A stretch of DNA of 64,000 nucleotides from Pseudomonas sp. KU43P (GTDB lineage Bacteria > Pseudomonadota > Gammaproteobacteria > Pseudomonadales > Pseudomonadaceae). Positions 1 to 7,266 of this stretch are shown in pieces. Every line of letters begins with the position of its first letter. The stretch's first letter is position 1. The position numbers and the translations under genes were made by a program. Below the pieces are notes generated by a model. The model saw only the letters and a list, made by a program, of their open reading frames with translations, had not been told where the DNA came from and made no database searches. The DNA is taken from NCBI RefSeq assembly GCF_033095865.1, contig NZ_AP019365.1, positions 3,755,501 through 3,819,500 of the forward strand, given 5' to 3'.

Positions 1-80
1 CAGCTTCCCAAAACTCACTCATCACTTGAGCCTCGTTTATCCTAAACCAGCTTTATCCAGATGATCAGGTCGAGCAAAAC

Positions 81-422
81 TTAGTCTGCCCTCCTAATTC
101 GGAATGGCCGCCGCTTTACTTGGCGTACGGTAACGCTCCACATGTCTTCCTGCTTTCCAGTTGAAAGTACAATTCTTTCGTCATGACTGCACACGTACCG
201 CACGCGGTCCTCTGTGAGATTGTTATGGCTGGCTATGACACGAGTAGATCTAAACGGTGGGCTATCTGGAATTTTCGACTGTTCGAGCATCCATGAATAG
301 ACCTTATCGGAGTCGCACCTGTCCCTGATAAAGCCATGTAGCAACTGGACACCATAGAGTGTAAGACCTGCAAAAGCCCCACCGAATGACGTTGAAATGA
401 TGTCGGCCCAGATCTGCTCCAT
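81..422 (-). CDS. Hypothetical membrane-anchored protein
   Basis: A 113-residue protein I do not recognise. Residues 5-30 are hydrophobic and could form one N-terminal membrane segment; the rest is soluble, rich in Arg and Ser, and ends in a basic tail. GGGAG lies 8 bases before the ATG, a good ribosome site. It is divergent from the gene at 498, with about 75 bases between the starts that would hold both promoters. A phage-cargo origin is likely from position only. Confidence 0.5.
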   Translation of the reverse strand: MEQIWADIISTSFGGAFAGLTLYGVQLLHGFIRDRCDSDKVYSWMLEQSKIPDSPPFRSTRVIASHNNLTEDRVRYVCSHDERIVLSTGKQEDMWSVTVRQVKRRPFRIRRAD

Positions 423-497
423 GCAGTAACTCCCAAAATTCTAACCTTCTCACGAGCGCCACCACTGCGCCATCACTTATTGAGCGGAGGTATCCCC

Positions 498-1223
498 ATG
501 CCCACAGAAAACCGATCCAGCAACACCGAGATGGTCAGCGTGCCCGAAGGATTCATGCTGGTTGAGCGCAGCATCTGGACAGAGCAGCAGGTCGAGGCCG
601 CTACAGCGTGCATTACGCGCCTAAAGGGCGTGCACGGCATGCGCGACCGAGACTTGGCAATGGCTGCCATAGATGCCGCCCAGTGCAAAGCGCCCGATAT
701 CGCCCTGGCCGACATTCTTCCAGTCCCTCTGCCCTACCCCGAGCCAATAGCCTGGATGGTTGGTACTGCCTTCTGGTGGACCAAAGAAGAGGCAGAGAGG
801 GATGCGGCGGCGACTGGTCTGCAGATTCTTGGGCTGGGTCCGATGACTGGCTCCATCCCTACCGATCAGAGCCAGGACATTCCGGTGGGCGAAGTCGTGG
901 CATTCGGCATAGGCCTGCATGAAATCGCTTGGGCAGCCGGGCGCATGCCGAATCTTAGCGCCAAGCTCTACACCAGCGCCGACCCTGGCGAGGTTGAGCG
1001 ACTGAAGTCCATTGAAAGGTCATATGGTCTGCGCGAAGCGCTATTGGAACAGGTGAAGGGCGAGCGTGACCGAATGATCGCTCGCACCATGGAGCTGGCC
1101 GACCAACTGGCCGATCGGGATGCGCTGCTGGCGGAGATCGCGAAGCGGCACTGGTCCGGCGTTGATTTCGATCTGCCCGCAGATCTCGCCGCCCGGATCA
1201 AAGCCCTATCCGCCAGCGCCTAG
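498..1223 (+). CDS. Hypothetical phage protein with C-terminal coiled coil
   Basis: This 241-residue protein starts at ATG 498 because GCGGAGG lies just upstream; an in-frame TTG at 480 is less likely. The N-terminal half is acidic and Pro-rich. Residues from about 170 on (repeated Glu/Leu/Arg/Ala heptads) look like an alpha-helical coiled coil. It resembles the Ea22/DUF-type accessory proteins of phage early regions in layout, but I cannot assign a family. The 3' end overlaps a small minus-strand gene by 18 bases. A short echo of its start region recurs at about 1475-1500. Confidence 0.55.
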   Translation: MPTENRSSNTEMVSVPEGFMLVERSIWTEQQVEAATACITRLKGVHGMRDRDLAMAAIDAAQCKAPDIALADILPVPLPYPEPIAWMVGTAFWWTKEEAERDAAATGLQILGLGPMTGSIPTDQSQDIPVGEVVAFGIGLHEIAWAAGRMPNLSAKLYTSADPGEVERLKSIERSYGLREALLEQVKGERDRMIARTMELADQLADRDALLAEIAKRHWSGVDFDLPADLAARIKALSASA

Positions 1224-1301
1224 CAAGCCAGCACGCACAAGGGCATCGATCAGAAAAACGAAAGCAGTCACCAGGTGGATCACTTCGGTTGTTCGCTTCA
1301 T
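1206..1301 (-). CDS. Small membrane protein (31 aa)
   Basis: A 31-residue protein starting MKRTTEVIHLVTAFVFLIDA, with a single hydrophobic helix flanked by Lys/Arg at the N-terminus. GGAG lies 7 bases before the ATG. Its end overlaps the end of the convergent gene at 498 by 18 bases. It belongs with the 32- and 38-residue minus-strand membrane proteins nearby (1574, 3150), which suggests a set of small phage membrane proteins. The function is unknown. The call rests on the ribosome site, charge asymmetry and hydrophobic run. Confidence 0.42.
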   Translation of the reverse strand: MKRTTEVIHLVTAFVFLIDALVRAGLLGAGG

Positions 1302-1430
1302 GGCTCGCTCCGAGCAGTTGTTTGACGCTCGAAGTCGACGATGCGCTTGCGGTAGTACTCGATGGTCTGAACAGTCAGCACGCCGCACTGGTCGTCAAAT
1401 CGAACAGAGCACATTTGTACTCCTGACGCT

Positions 1431-1471
1431 GCAACCCCTCTCCCCTCTATTCACTGCCGCGATACTGCGGC
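1431..1471. repeat. Leader-like repeat, copy 1 (with hairpin GCCGC/GCGGC)
   Basis: GCAACCC, a pyrimidine-rich stretch and CTCTATTCACTGCCG, followed by an inverted repeat (GCCGC-gatact-GCGGC). It matches 3105-3142 over most of its length. On the plus strand it leads into CCCCATGCCCACAGG, which resembles the start region of the gene at 498, as if a gene front had been duplicated and its body lost. Confidence 0.55.
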
Positions 1472-1573
1472 GATGTACCCCATGCCCACAGGAAACGGTC
1501 TACCAGTACCTATACGGCGGCCACACGCAGAAACGGGCCCGTTTCAGTGAAAGGGGATGCCCGAAGATGGGTG

Positions 1574-1672
1574 TTACGGTTTGTGCCTGAAATAGAAAGC
1601 CAAGGCCACCACATCAACTGCCAGCACGACTGCAATCGCGAGGAGCATTAAAAAGTGGTCGCCCGGAAGCAT
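1574..1672 (-). CDS. Small membrane protein (32 aa)
   Basis: A 32-residue protein starting MLPGDHFLMLLAIAVVLAVD and ending with the basic tail RHKP. Almost the whole chain is one hydrophobic helix with an acidic residue in the middle. GGGGA sits about 9-13 bases upstream of the ATG. It is the second of three tiny minus-strand membrane proteins in this part of the element. The function is unknown; small phage membrane proteins often affect host envelope processes or superinfection, but nothing here proves that. Confidence 0.42.
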   Translation of the reverse strand: MLPGDHFLMLLAIAVVLAVDVVALAFYFRHKP

Positions 1673-1838
1673 CTAAGCATTCCCCGATTTGAGCAGTCCA
1701 CTAGGTAGTAGCAATTCCTATTCCAATCACCAAGGTCTTAAGCGTTTAAAAATTTTCTTCGAGGCGGAACGATTTGATAGCACAATGATTCAGATAGCTT
1801 GCTAACAAACAAAATCAGGTTTTTAGGACACCGTGATC

Positions 1839-2348
1839 ATGAAGAAAATCATCGCAGCGTCGGTGCTTTCCTTAGCAGCATTCTCTGCAGGAGCAACTGA
1901 ATTATCAGGTGCCGTGGGAGCAACCTCCCAAGGAGGGATGACTGCCCGAGCGGGAGTAGGATTTGCCTGGGACAAAACGTGGTGGGAGTCAAATACCGGT
2001 CGACTGACAGGCTATTGGGACGCTGCATACACGTACTGGGAAGCGGGCGATGCCTCAGGTGGCGCCCATTCCCTCTCGTTCGCTCCAGTGTTCGTCTACG
2101 AGTTCGGGAGTGGCAACATCAAACCATTCATCGAGGCGGGCATCGGTTTGGCGGTGTTCTCCGGAACTTCGGCCGGGGATCAAGAGCTGGGCTCTGCCTT
2201 CAATTTTGAAGATCGCATCGGGGCGGGCCTGAAGATCGGAGAGACTCAAAGGATCGGCATTCGTGCGATGCACTACTCCAATGCCGGGATCAAACAACCG
2301 AATGATGGTATCGAATCCTACGCGTTGTTTTACAGCCATCAAATCTGA
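1839..2348 (+). CDS. pagL: Lipid A 3-O-deacylase (PagL family)
   Basis: Outer-membrane beta-barrel enzyme that removes the 3-O-linked acyl chain from lipid A. The chain of 169 residues matches the usual PagL size. A signal peptide (MKKIIAASVLSLAAFSAGA) is followed by a mature barrel rich in alternating aromatic residues. Near the C-terminus the motif HYSNAGIKQPNDGIESY carries the catalytic His-x-Ser and a Glu 14 residues after the His, the spacing of the known P. aeruginosa triad. ATG 1839 has TAGGA 10 bases upstream; GTG 1833 is an alternative. The AT-rich upstream region and following hairpin make it a stand-alone unit among phage genes, suggesting cargo that alters host LPS. Confidence 0.88.
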   Translation: MKKIIAASVLSLAAFSAGATELSGAVGATSQGGMTARAGVGFAWDKTWWESNTGRLTGYWDAAYTYWEAGDASGGAHSLSFAPVFVYEFGSGNIKPFIEAGIGLAVFSGTSAGDQELGSAFNFEDRIGAGLKIGETQRIGIRAMHYSNAGIKQPNDGIESYALFYSHQI

Positions 2349-2352
2349 TGCC

Positions 2353-2380
2353 GATGAGCCCGCATGCGTGCGGGCTCATC
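2353..2380 (+). terminator. Perfect 12-bp hairpin after pagL
   Basis: GATGAGCCCGCA and TGCGGGCTCATC form a perfect 12-bp stem around TGCG, starting 5 bases after the pagL stop. No T-run follows on the plus strand (GAAAAGG), so it may be a weak terminator, a transcript stabiliser, or may act for the minus-strand genes. Confidence 0.6.
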
Positions 2381-2428
2381 GAAAAGGCGAACGCGCTTCA
2401 CCCTTGTCACCCTTCTGTACTCAGTACA

Positions 2429-2671
2429 TCACTCCGCTTGGGAAAGCTTTCCCGCGGGGCAACCGATGAAGTATTTCGCCGACACGTTAAGCTCCCGTAT
2501 CGAACCATCTACGTGCGTGCAGCTCACCCACCAGTCAGGCGTCTCTTTCGTAAGTACACCAACGGCGGTCAGCCTCAGCAATTCGGGATCTACGCCCAAC
2601 TGCTCAGCTGCAGCCATCAGAGATAGAAGTGCCTGACGAATTTGAATGTCAGCTTCTCTCGCGGACGTCAT
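2429..2671 (-). CDS. Hypothetical protein (80 aa)
   Basis: A soluble 80-residue protein I do not recognise, with a helical N-terminal half (MTSAREADIQIRQALLSLMA) and a C-terminal half with Trp/Cys and beta-like character. ATG 2671 has AAGGG 7 bases upstream; a GTG at 2698 lacks room for a ribosome site. It follows the gene at 2692 on the same strand with a gap of about 20 bases, so the two are probably co-transcribed. Confidence 0.5.
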   Translation of the reverse strand: MTSAREADIQIRQALLSLMAAAEQLGVDPELLRLTAVGVLTKETPDWWVSCTHVDGSIRELNVSAKYFIGCPAGKLSQAE

Positions 2672-2691
2672 GGATATGCCCTTAATCTCGT

Positions 2692-2991
2692 TCAGCACCC
2701 TCTAGCTGCCAAAACTCCCTCTTCCTGAGCTTTGGTAGCCAACTTTCTTGCGTAGCCGACGCCCCAGGCCAACGCCCTAGTCATCGACTCACCAGGCCGA
2801 GAGTCGAAGGCCTCCTCGTGGATGGCAATGCCACTCGCCACGTACACGCCAATGAACATCTGCGTGTTGCCTGTTCGAGACAATCGTACTTGCACATCAA
2901 TGAATGTCCCGTCACTCAGCGTTTCGTCGTGAATGCGATGGTGAAGCGTCGGGTCAGCCCAAGTCCAGAAAACATCGCCACGTATTCGCAT
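2692..2991 (-). CDS. Hypothetical protein (99 aa)
   Basis: A 99-residue soluble protein without a recognised domain. It begins MRIRGDVFWTW and contains His/Asp-rich and Arg-rich stretches. ATG 2991 is preceded by AGGAGG about 5 bases upstream, much better than the in-frame ATG at 3024. It is first of two genes in a probable minus-strand pair with 2429-2671. Confidence 0.5.
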   Translation of the reverse strand: MRIRGDVFWTWADPTLHHRIHDETLSDGTFIDVQVRLSRTGNTQMFIGVYVASGIAIHEEAFDSRPGESMTRALAWGVGYARKLATKAQEEGVLAARGC

Positions 2992-3104
2992 GCAGCCCTC
3001 CTGCAACTGTTGTGGAGTGGTCATTTATTCAACTTAGCCAAAGCCAAACGGGTCGCAAGCGCATTCAGCCCTACTGTGAGCTGTATCGGACAACTGGCCC
3101 CAGA

Positions 3105-3142
3105 GCAACCCTACCCTCTATTCACTGCCGTGATATGGCGGC
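3105..3142. repeat. Leader-like repeat, copy 2
   Basis: GCAACCC...CCTCTATTCACTGCCGTGATATGGCGGC, nearly the same as 1431-1471, with the stem GCCG/CGGC. It lies directly beyond the end of the small membrane protein at 3150. No plus-strand gene follows this copy. Confidence 0.55.
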
Positions 3143-3149
3143 CAGGGGA

Positions 3150-3266
3150 TCAGCTTCGCACGCGCTTTACTGCTCCAGCAGCCATGAGGGCGGCGCCTGG
3201 TATCCAAAGGCCCGGCATTGAGGTGCCCAAGCCGACAGCAAGCAGTGCGATACCAACAGCAAACAT
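3150..3266 (-). CDS. Small membrane protein (38 aa)
   Basis: A 38-residue protein beginning MFAVGIALLAVGLG and ending in the basic tail VKRVRS. It has two short hydrophobic runs separated by PGLWIPG, so it could be a hairpin of two helices or one long helix. AAGGAGA lies about 6 bases before the ATG, an excellent ribosome site that decides this start. It is divergent from the phage operon beginning at 3352. A holin-like role is possible from size and shape but unsupported by context. Confidence 0.55.
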   Translation of the reverse strand: MFAVGIALLAVGLGTSMPGLWIPGAALMAAGAVKRVRS

Positions 3267-3351
3267 AGCGTTCTCCTTAACCAAAAGATCCATTTCGAAA
3301 CCACGCCAATTTAAGCACAAGCAGGTCGCAGGAGCGGCCAAGGACGAAGTC

Positions 3352-3669
3352 ATGCCTGAAGAAAAGCAATTGATCCAGCCGGCCGCTGTCGCGCGCGATG
3401 GAAACGGGTGGTGGTGCCACCTAGGCATCCCTGACTTTGGTGGAACGGAAGACCCGGCCCCCTTCAAGGCCTGGGCGGCTGAGCAAGGCCTGGAGCTGAA
3501 GACATGGGATATGGATTCAGACCTGGTTGAGCACCCGTACTTCGACGGAGCCGGCCACTGCAACGGCTGGGAGCCTGAATCGCCTGGCCCTGAGTGGTTC
3601 CTGATGGCCATCTTCGACACGGAAGACGGCCCGCATGTGCAGTGGGCTCGCCGCGAGATGAAGCCATGA
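3352..3669 (+). CDS. Hypothetical phage protein (105 aa), first gene of the early operon
   Basis: An acidic 105-residue protein with many Trp, Gly and Asp residues, beginning MPEEKQLIQPAAVARDGNGW. AAGGA is 7 bases upstream of the ATG. Its stop overlaps the next start (ATGA at 3666), so it opens a translationally coupled chain that runs to 5591. I recognise no family, though Trp/Asp-rich proteins of this size are common in Pseudomonas phage early regions. Confidence 0.6.
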   Translation: MPEEKQLIQPAAVARDGNGWWCHLGIPDFGGTEDPAPFKAWAAEQGLELKTWDMDSDLVEHPYFDGAGHCNGWEPESPGPEWFLMAIFDTEDGPHVQWARREMKP

Positions 3670-3962
3670 GGCTGAAACAGTATCCGCTGGACGTTCAGAG
3701 CGTCGGCAGCGACACCTACATCGCGATGAGCAAGGGTCACCACGACCTCGATGTGTTCATGGCTGAAGCTGTGAAGGAGTGCCCAGGCTGGTTCCTAGGC
3801 GGCCCGCAGCACAAATGGTGCAAGACGGTGCCGGATCGCTCGGGCGAGTTTGCGCACCGATACGTATTCGTCGAGGAAGGCACGCCAGGCGCATGGCCAG
3901 CGACCTACTGCTGGGAGTTCGGCGAAGACTACAAGCGCTACAACGCCGAGGTGCAGCCATGA
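3666..3962 (+). CDS. Hypothetical phage protein (98 aa)
   Basis: A 98-residue protein (MRLKQYPLDVQSVGSDTY...) with no recognised domain, containing conserved-looking His, Trp and Cys residues. The ATG overlaps the preceding stop and its own stop overlaps the next ATG, so expression depends on coupling to its neighbours. Confidence 0.58.
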   Translation: MRLKQYPLDVQSVGSDTYIAMSKGHHDLDVFMAEAVKECPGWFLGGPQHKWCKTVPDRSGEFAHRYVFVEEGTPGAWPATYCWEFGEDYKRYNAEVQP

Positions 3963-4210
3963 CCCGCCTCGCCCTCTGCCTCCTGATGCTGGCCACCGGC
4001 GCCAGCGCAGCCGAGAACGTCATCGACGTGCAGCACGACAGCCAGCGCGGCGTCACCTGCTACCTGCTCAATGGGGCCGGCATCAGTTGCATCCCCGACA
4101 GCCAGCTGCAGGCCGGCAACCAGCGCCAGCTCTCCCCGCACGAAACCCAACCCGAACCTACACCCGCTCTGGCGCCTGGGCGCTGGATTGATGAGAGGTA
4201 TCAGCTGTGA
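3959..4210 (+). CDS. Small exported protein (83 aa)
   Basis: A signal peptide (MTRLALCLLMLATGASA, then AE) precedes a mature part of about 65 residues with two Cys residues that could form a periplasmic disulfide, and a Pro-rich stretch near the C-terminus. The start overlaps the preceding stop as ATGA; the stop overlaps the next start as GTGA. An exported product inside a phage early operon suggests action in the host envelope, but the role is unknown. Confidence 0.58.
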   Translation: MTRLALCLLMLATGASAAENVIDVQHDSQRGVTCYLLNGAGISCIPDSQLQAGNQRQLSPHETQPEPTPALAPGRWIDERYQL

Positions 4211-4584
4211 AAGCACTTTCAATTCGACAACCGTGGGCCTGGCTGATCATCCATGGCGACAAGGACATCGAGAACAGGTCGTGGCACACCAAGTTTCGTG
4301 GTCGATTTCTGGTGCACGCCGCCCAGGGCATGACCCGCAGGGAATGGAGCGATGCCGTGGTGTTCTGCAACGAGCACCGACTGGCCCTCCCCCCACACTG
4401 GAGTCAGCTTCAGCGCGGCGGAATTATCGGATCGGTTGAGCTGACCGATAGCGTCGATACCAGCACGTCGCCTTGGTACATGGGCGAGAAGGGTTTCGTC
4501 CTGTGCGATCCAAGGCCCTGGGCATTCACTCCACTCAAGGGGCGCCTTGGGTTCTTTGATGTTCCTGCAGGAGTTTCGCCATGA
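4207..4584 (+). CDS. ASCH-domain protein
   Basis: This 125-residue protein fits the ASCH (ASC-1 homology, PUA-like) family: KALSIRQPWAWLII at the start, the IENRSW segment, then GRFLVHAAQG and a late IIGSVELTD strand. ASCH proteins have a beta-barrel fold that binds RNA or nucleotides, and some small bacterial ones hydrolyse modified nucleosides. The start is GTG at 4207, overlapping the previous stop (GTGA). In phages ASCH proteins are common accessory genes; the substrate cannot be predicted. Confidence 0.8.
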   Translation: MKALSIRQPWAWLIIHGDKDIENRSWHTKFRGRFLVHAAQGMTRREWSDAVVFCNEHRLALPPHWSQLQRGGIIGSVELTDSVDTSTSPWYMGEKGFVLCDPRPWAFTPLKGRLGFFDVPAGVSP

Positions 4585-4886
4585 CCGATCTGACCCAAGC
4601 GAAGAACTCCACCTACTTCCTGCAAGCCGCCATCGATGTGCAGGCCGAGCGCGGGAAGCAGTACGACGCACCCGGCGGCGAGCGCAGCATGGGCCGCACC
4701 GTCCAGGCCTTCAACGCCATCACCGGCCGTGACCTCACCGAAGCCGAGGGGTGGCTGCTGCTCCAGGTGCTGAAGGACGTTCGCCAGTGGCAGAACCCCG
4801 ACAAGTTCCACGAGGATAGCGCGCTGGATGGGGTGGCGTACTCGTCGCTGAAGGCTGAGGCCCTGGCCGCCGGTGGCCAGCCATGA
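4581..4886 (+). CDS. DUF6378-like phage protein
   Basis: A 101-residue protein with the pattern AERGKQYD...GGERSMGRTVQAFNAITG...LTEAEGWLLLQVLKDVRQ, which I recall from the DUF6378 family of phage proteins. The helical pattern resembles small phage nucleotide-metabolism proteins, but no activity is known to me. Coupled by ATGA overlap to both neighbours. Confidence 0.72.
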   Translation: MTDLTQAKNSTYFLQAAIDVQAERGKQYDAPGGERSMGRTVQAFNAITGRDLTEAEGWLLLQVLKDVRQWQNPDKFHEDSALDGVAYSSLKAEALAAGGQP

Positions 4887-5233
4887 GAACTCTCGGCGAA
4901 ATCATCGAAGCAGCCAAATCCGGCGAGCGACCAGATTACGACGAGCTGCGGCTGGCCGTTTGCGCCCTGGACGGGCTCATGACCTTCGACCGTCAAGCCA
5001 TCTGGAAACTGGCCGAAGGCGAGGAGAAAGGCAAGAAGCCGTTCTTGACCTGGAGCAGCGTCTGGCAGCGTGACGAGCAGTTCCAGCGCATCAAGCGCGC
5101 CATGGCAACTGACCCGAAGTCCTACCTCGGCGCCAGCTACGACCCCGACAGCCCGGAAGTACAAGAGCGCCGACGCAGGTCGATCGCCATCCTGGAAGGC
5201 GTTGCCCGCCGCTCACAGGAGAAGAAGCCATGA
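4883..5233 (+). CDS. Hypothetical phage protein (116 aa)
   Basis: A mainly helical, charged protein of 116 residues beginning MRTLGEIIEAAKSGERPDYD. The C-terminal 40 residues are strongly Arg/Glu-rich and end EKKP. No family recognised. ATGA overlap at each end. Confidence 0.58.
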   Translation: MRTLGEIIEAAKSGERPDYDELRLAVCALDGLMTFDRQAIWKLAEGEEKGKKPFLTWSSVWQRDEQFQRIKRAMATDPKSYLGASYDPDSPEVQERRRRSIAILEGVARRSQEKKP

Positions 5234-5283
5234 TCCTGCCCCTGATGTACATGGCCTACCTGATATACAGGGGGCCGCGATGA
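5230..5283 (+). CDS. Very small gene (17 aa), hydrophobic peptide
   Basis: Encodes MILPLMYMAYLIYRGPR. It starts in an ATGA overlap with the previous stop (5230-5233) and its stop overlaps the next start (ATG at 5280). It would keep ribosomes moving between the genes at 4883 and 5280, so it could be only a coupling device. The peptide is hydrophobic with a basic end and could insert in the membrane. Confidence 0.45.
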   Translation: MILPLMYMAYLIYRGPR

Positions 5284-5591
5284 GCGCCGAAGTCTTCAAG
5301 TTTCCAGCCAAGCGCCGGGCCCACAACAACCAGGTGACCACCAACCAAGCTGAACGCAAGAAGCTGGCCGACTGGTTTCGGGAAGTTGCCAGCCACATCG
5401 AGGCCAACGAGGTAGAGCGTGAGCCGCTGGCAGCCTTGATCGTGCTCAGCAGCGCAGCCGGTGACGAGGTTCTGCATGCCGGCTACTCAACCGATGCCAC
5501 CTCACTCGTCCAGGCCGGCAACGCAGCCCGGCAATGGGCTCACCTGACTTTCCAACGCCGGGCCGGCAACTTCTTCGACCGCCAGCGCTAA
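5280..5591 (+). CDS. Hypothetical phage protein (103 aa)
   Basis: A 103-residue protein starting MSAEVFKFPAKRRAHNNQ, with a basic N-terminus, a helical middle (LADWFREVASHIEANEV) and an Ala/Gly-rich C-terminal half. It ends the coupled chain that began at 3352. No recognised domain. The start overlaps the stop of the 17-residue gene. Confidence 0.58.
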   Translation: MSAEVFKFPAKRRAHNNQVTTNQAERKKLADWFREVASHIEANEVEREPLAALIVLSSAAGDEVLHAGYSTDATSLVQAGNAARQWAHLTFQRRAGNFFDRQR

Positions 5592-5676
5592 CCCCTCCCC
5601 CTACTACTCAAGCCCGCCATCCAGCGGCGCCATACCGGTGACCACACCGAAATGGTTATCCTCAATCATCATTCAA

Positions 5677-5704
5677 GCCCGCCGGGAGCCGCGCGGGCGA
5701 GGAC
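5677..5704 (+). promoter_or_regulatory. Leader hairpin immediately before the SD of the DHH gene
   Basis: GCCCGC (5677-5682) pairs with GCGGGC (5693-5698) and is followed directly by GAGGA, 6 bases before ATG 5710. The same architecture precedes the genes at 6690, 7302 and 7818. Confidence 0.5.
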
Positions 5705-5709
5705 CATCT

Positions 5710-6630
5710 ATGTCTGAACGCAAAACGATGTGCATCTACCACGGGAACTGTGCTGACGGCTTCGGGGCCGCATGGGTTGTCCGTAAAGCCATGGGTACCC
5801 GGGTTGAGTTCGTGGCCGGCGTGTACGGCCTGGAACCACCGGACGTAACCGACAAGGACGTAATCATCGTGGACTTCAGCTACAAGTCCGAAGTGATGGT
5901 CGCCATGAGCTTCAAAGCCAACAGCATCATCGTCCTCGACCATCACAAATCGGCGGCTGAGGACTTGGGTAAGTTTCCGCCATTCCATGCCGGTGTTCGC
6001 CTCGATGGGCGACACGCCGACGGCTCGGTCGCGCTGGGATGGGAAAGCGCTTTCACCCTCATGTACTCGCAGAACTCCCCGCGCATTGCCTGCTGTTTCG
6101 ACATGCATCGCAGTGGCGCCATGCTCGCCTGGGATCACTTCTTCCCCGGGAAAGAGCCACCAAAGCTGCTGCGCCACATTCAGGACCGCGACCTTTGGTT
6201 GTTCGAACTGGACGGCACCCGCGAAATCCAGGCCAACCTGTTCAGCTACCCCTACGACTTTGAAGTCTGGGACAAGCTCATGTCCGCCGAGGTGGAGACC
6301 CTGCGTTCGGACGGCGCCGCCATCGAGCGCAAGCACCACAAGGACATTGCCGAACTGGTCGCCGTTATGAAGCGCCGCCTGGTCATCGGGGGGCATGATG
6401 TGCCGGCAGCCAGCCTGCCGTACACGCTCACCAGTGATGCGGGGCACCTAATGGCTCAAGGCGAGCCATTCGCCGCTTGTTACTGGGACACCCCGGATGG
6501 CCGCGTATTTAGCCTCCGCAGCACTGACGAAGGCCTCGACGTCTCAGAGATCGCAAAACAGTACGGCGGCGGAGGCCACCGCAATGCCTCTGGTTTCCGG
6601 GTGCCATTTGGCCACGAACTGACTCAATAA
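5710..6630 (+). CDS. DHH-family phosphoesterase (DHHA1 type), phage-encoded
   Basis: Probable metal-dependent phosphoesterase of 306 residues. Motif I is HGNCADGFGAA near the N-terminus, followed by VDFSY, then the signature LDHHKS at about residue 76. A late GGGGH at about 285 marks the DHHA1 substrate-binding domain. Family members hydrolyse short oligonucleotides or cyclic dinucleotides (NrnA/GdpP-like), so this could degrade nanoRNA or a signalling nucleotide during infection. ATG 5710 is chosen because GAGGA is 6 bases upstream; an earlier in-frame ATG at 5638 would read through the leader hairpin. Confidence 0.82.
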   Translation: MSERKTMCIYHGNCADGFGAAWVVRKAMGTRVEFVAGVYGLEPPDVTDKDVIIVDFSYKSEVMVAMSFKANSIIVLDHHKSAAEDLGKFPPFHAGVRLDGRHADGSVALGWESAFTLMYSQNSPRIACCFDMHRSGAMLAWDHFFPGKEPPKLLRHIQDRDLWLFELDGTREIQANLFSYPYDFEVWDKLMSAEVETLRSDGAAIERKHHKDIAELVAVMKRRLVIGGHDVPAASLPYTLTSDAGHLMAQGEPFAACYWDTPDGRVFSLRSTDEGLDVSEIAKQYGGGGHRNASGFRVPFGHELTQ

Positions 6631-6649
6631 CCCGGAAGACACCATAGCA

Positions 6650-6680
6650 GCCCGTCGGCTTAGACCCGCGGGCACGGAGA
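6650..6680 (+). promoter_or_regulatory. Leader hairpin before the gene at 6690
   Basis: GCCCG (6650-6654) pairs with CGGGC (6669-6673), followed by ACGGAGAG, which supplies the ribosome site about 9 bases before ATG 6690. It is the weakest of the four similar leaders. Confidence 0.4.
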
Positions 6681-6689
6681 GCTATTGCC

Positions 6690-7241
6690 ATGATCATCGA
6701 CGATGTGATGACCGACAAGATCACGCTCCACGGCCTGGGCTTCGTTCAGGTTCAACTGCAGGGCGAGCAGCGCCTGCACGTGTGGCACCCCGAACTGCCG
6801 CGCCGCAGCTGCTTCGAGCATTCGGCCATCCACGATCACCGCTTCAACTTTATTTCACGGGTGCTGGTCGGCACGCAGATCAACCACTGCTACTGGATGA
6901 TGAGCAATCCGGAAGGCGAATTTGTGCTGTACCTGCACGAAGGTAAGCGCACCGCCGGCGGCGGACGCCCTTGGACACCGGACGGTCGTGCCGACCTGGT
7001 GCATGAGACCACCTTCAAGATCGATGTCGGTAACGACTACAACACCCAGGCCTATGCGTACCACCGCACAGAGCCAGGCGGTGACGGTCGGGTGGCCACC
7101 ATCATGCAGAAACGCGGCGAATACCCGGCCGGCGCCCACTCCACCTGCCGCTACGGCGTCCAGCCGGACACCGACTTCGACCGTTACCAATGGCCCGCAG
7201 CCCGACTCTGGGAAGTCGTGCGCGACGTGCTGCTGGCCTGA
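6690..7241 (+). CDS. Phage hypothetical protein with cupin-like metal site
   Basis: A 183-residue protein beginning MIIDDVMTDKITLHG. The segment HDHRFNFISRVLVG followed by a later THxTEP-like strand region (AYAYHRTEP) resembles the His-x-His...His arrangement of double-stranded beta-helix (cupin) proteins, but I cannot match a named family. Expected soluble. It has its own leader hairpin and SD and so is not coupled to the DHH gene. Confidence 0.6.
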   Translation: MIIDDVMTDKITLHGLGFVQVQLQGEQRLHVWHPELPRRSCFEHSAIHDHRFNFISRVLVGTQINHCYWMMSNPEGEFVLYLHEGKRTAGGGRPWTPDGRADLVHETTFKIDVGNDYNTQAYAYHRTEPGGDGRVATIMQKRGEYPAGAHSTCRYGVQPDTDFDRYQWPAARLWEVVRDVLLA

Positions 7242-7266
7242 CCCCTACCCCTTTCTCAAACAAACG

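Noticed and set aside
1120..1590. A 156-codon plus-strand frame across 1120-1590
   Set aside because: It overlaps the end of a better-supported gene in another frame, covers the leader repeat and a minus-strand gene, has a shadow-like Arg-rich translation and no ribosome site.
1681..1838. A PhoP box upstream of pagL
   Set aside because: Only a single GTTTA half-site is visible, without the second half at the proper spacing.
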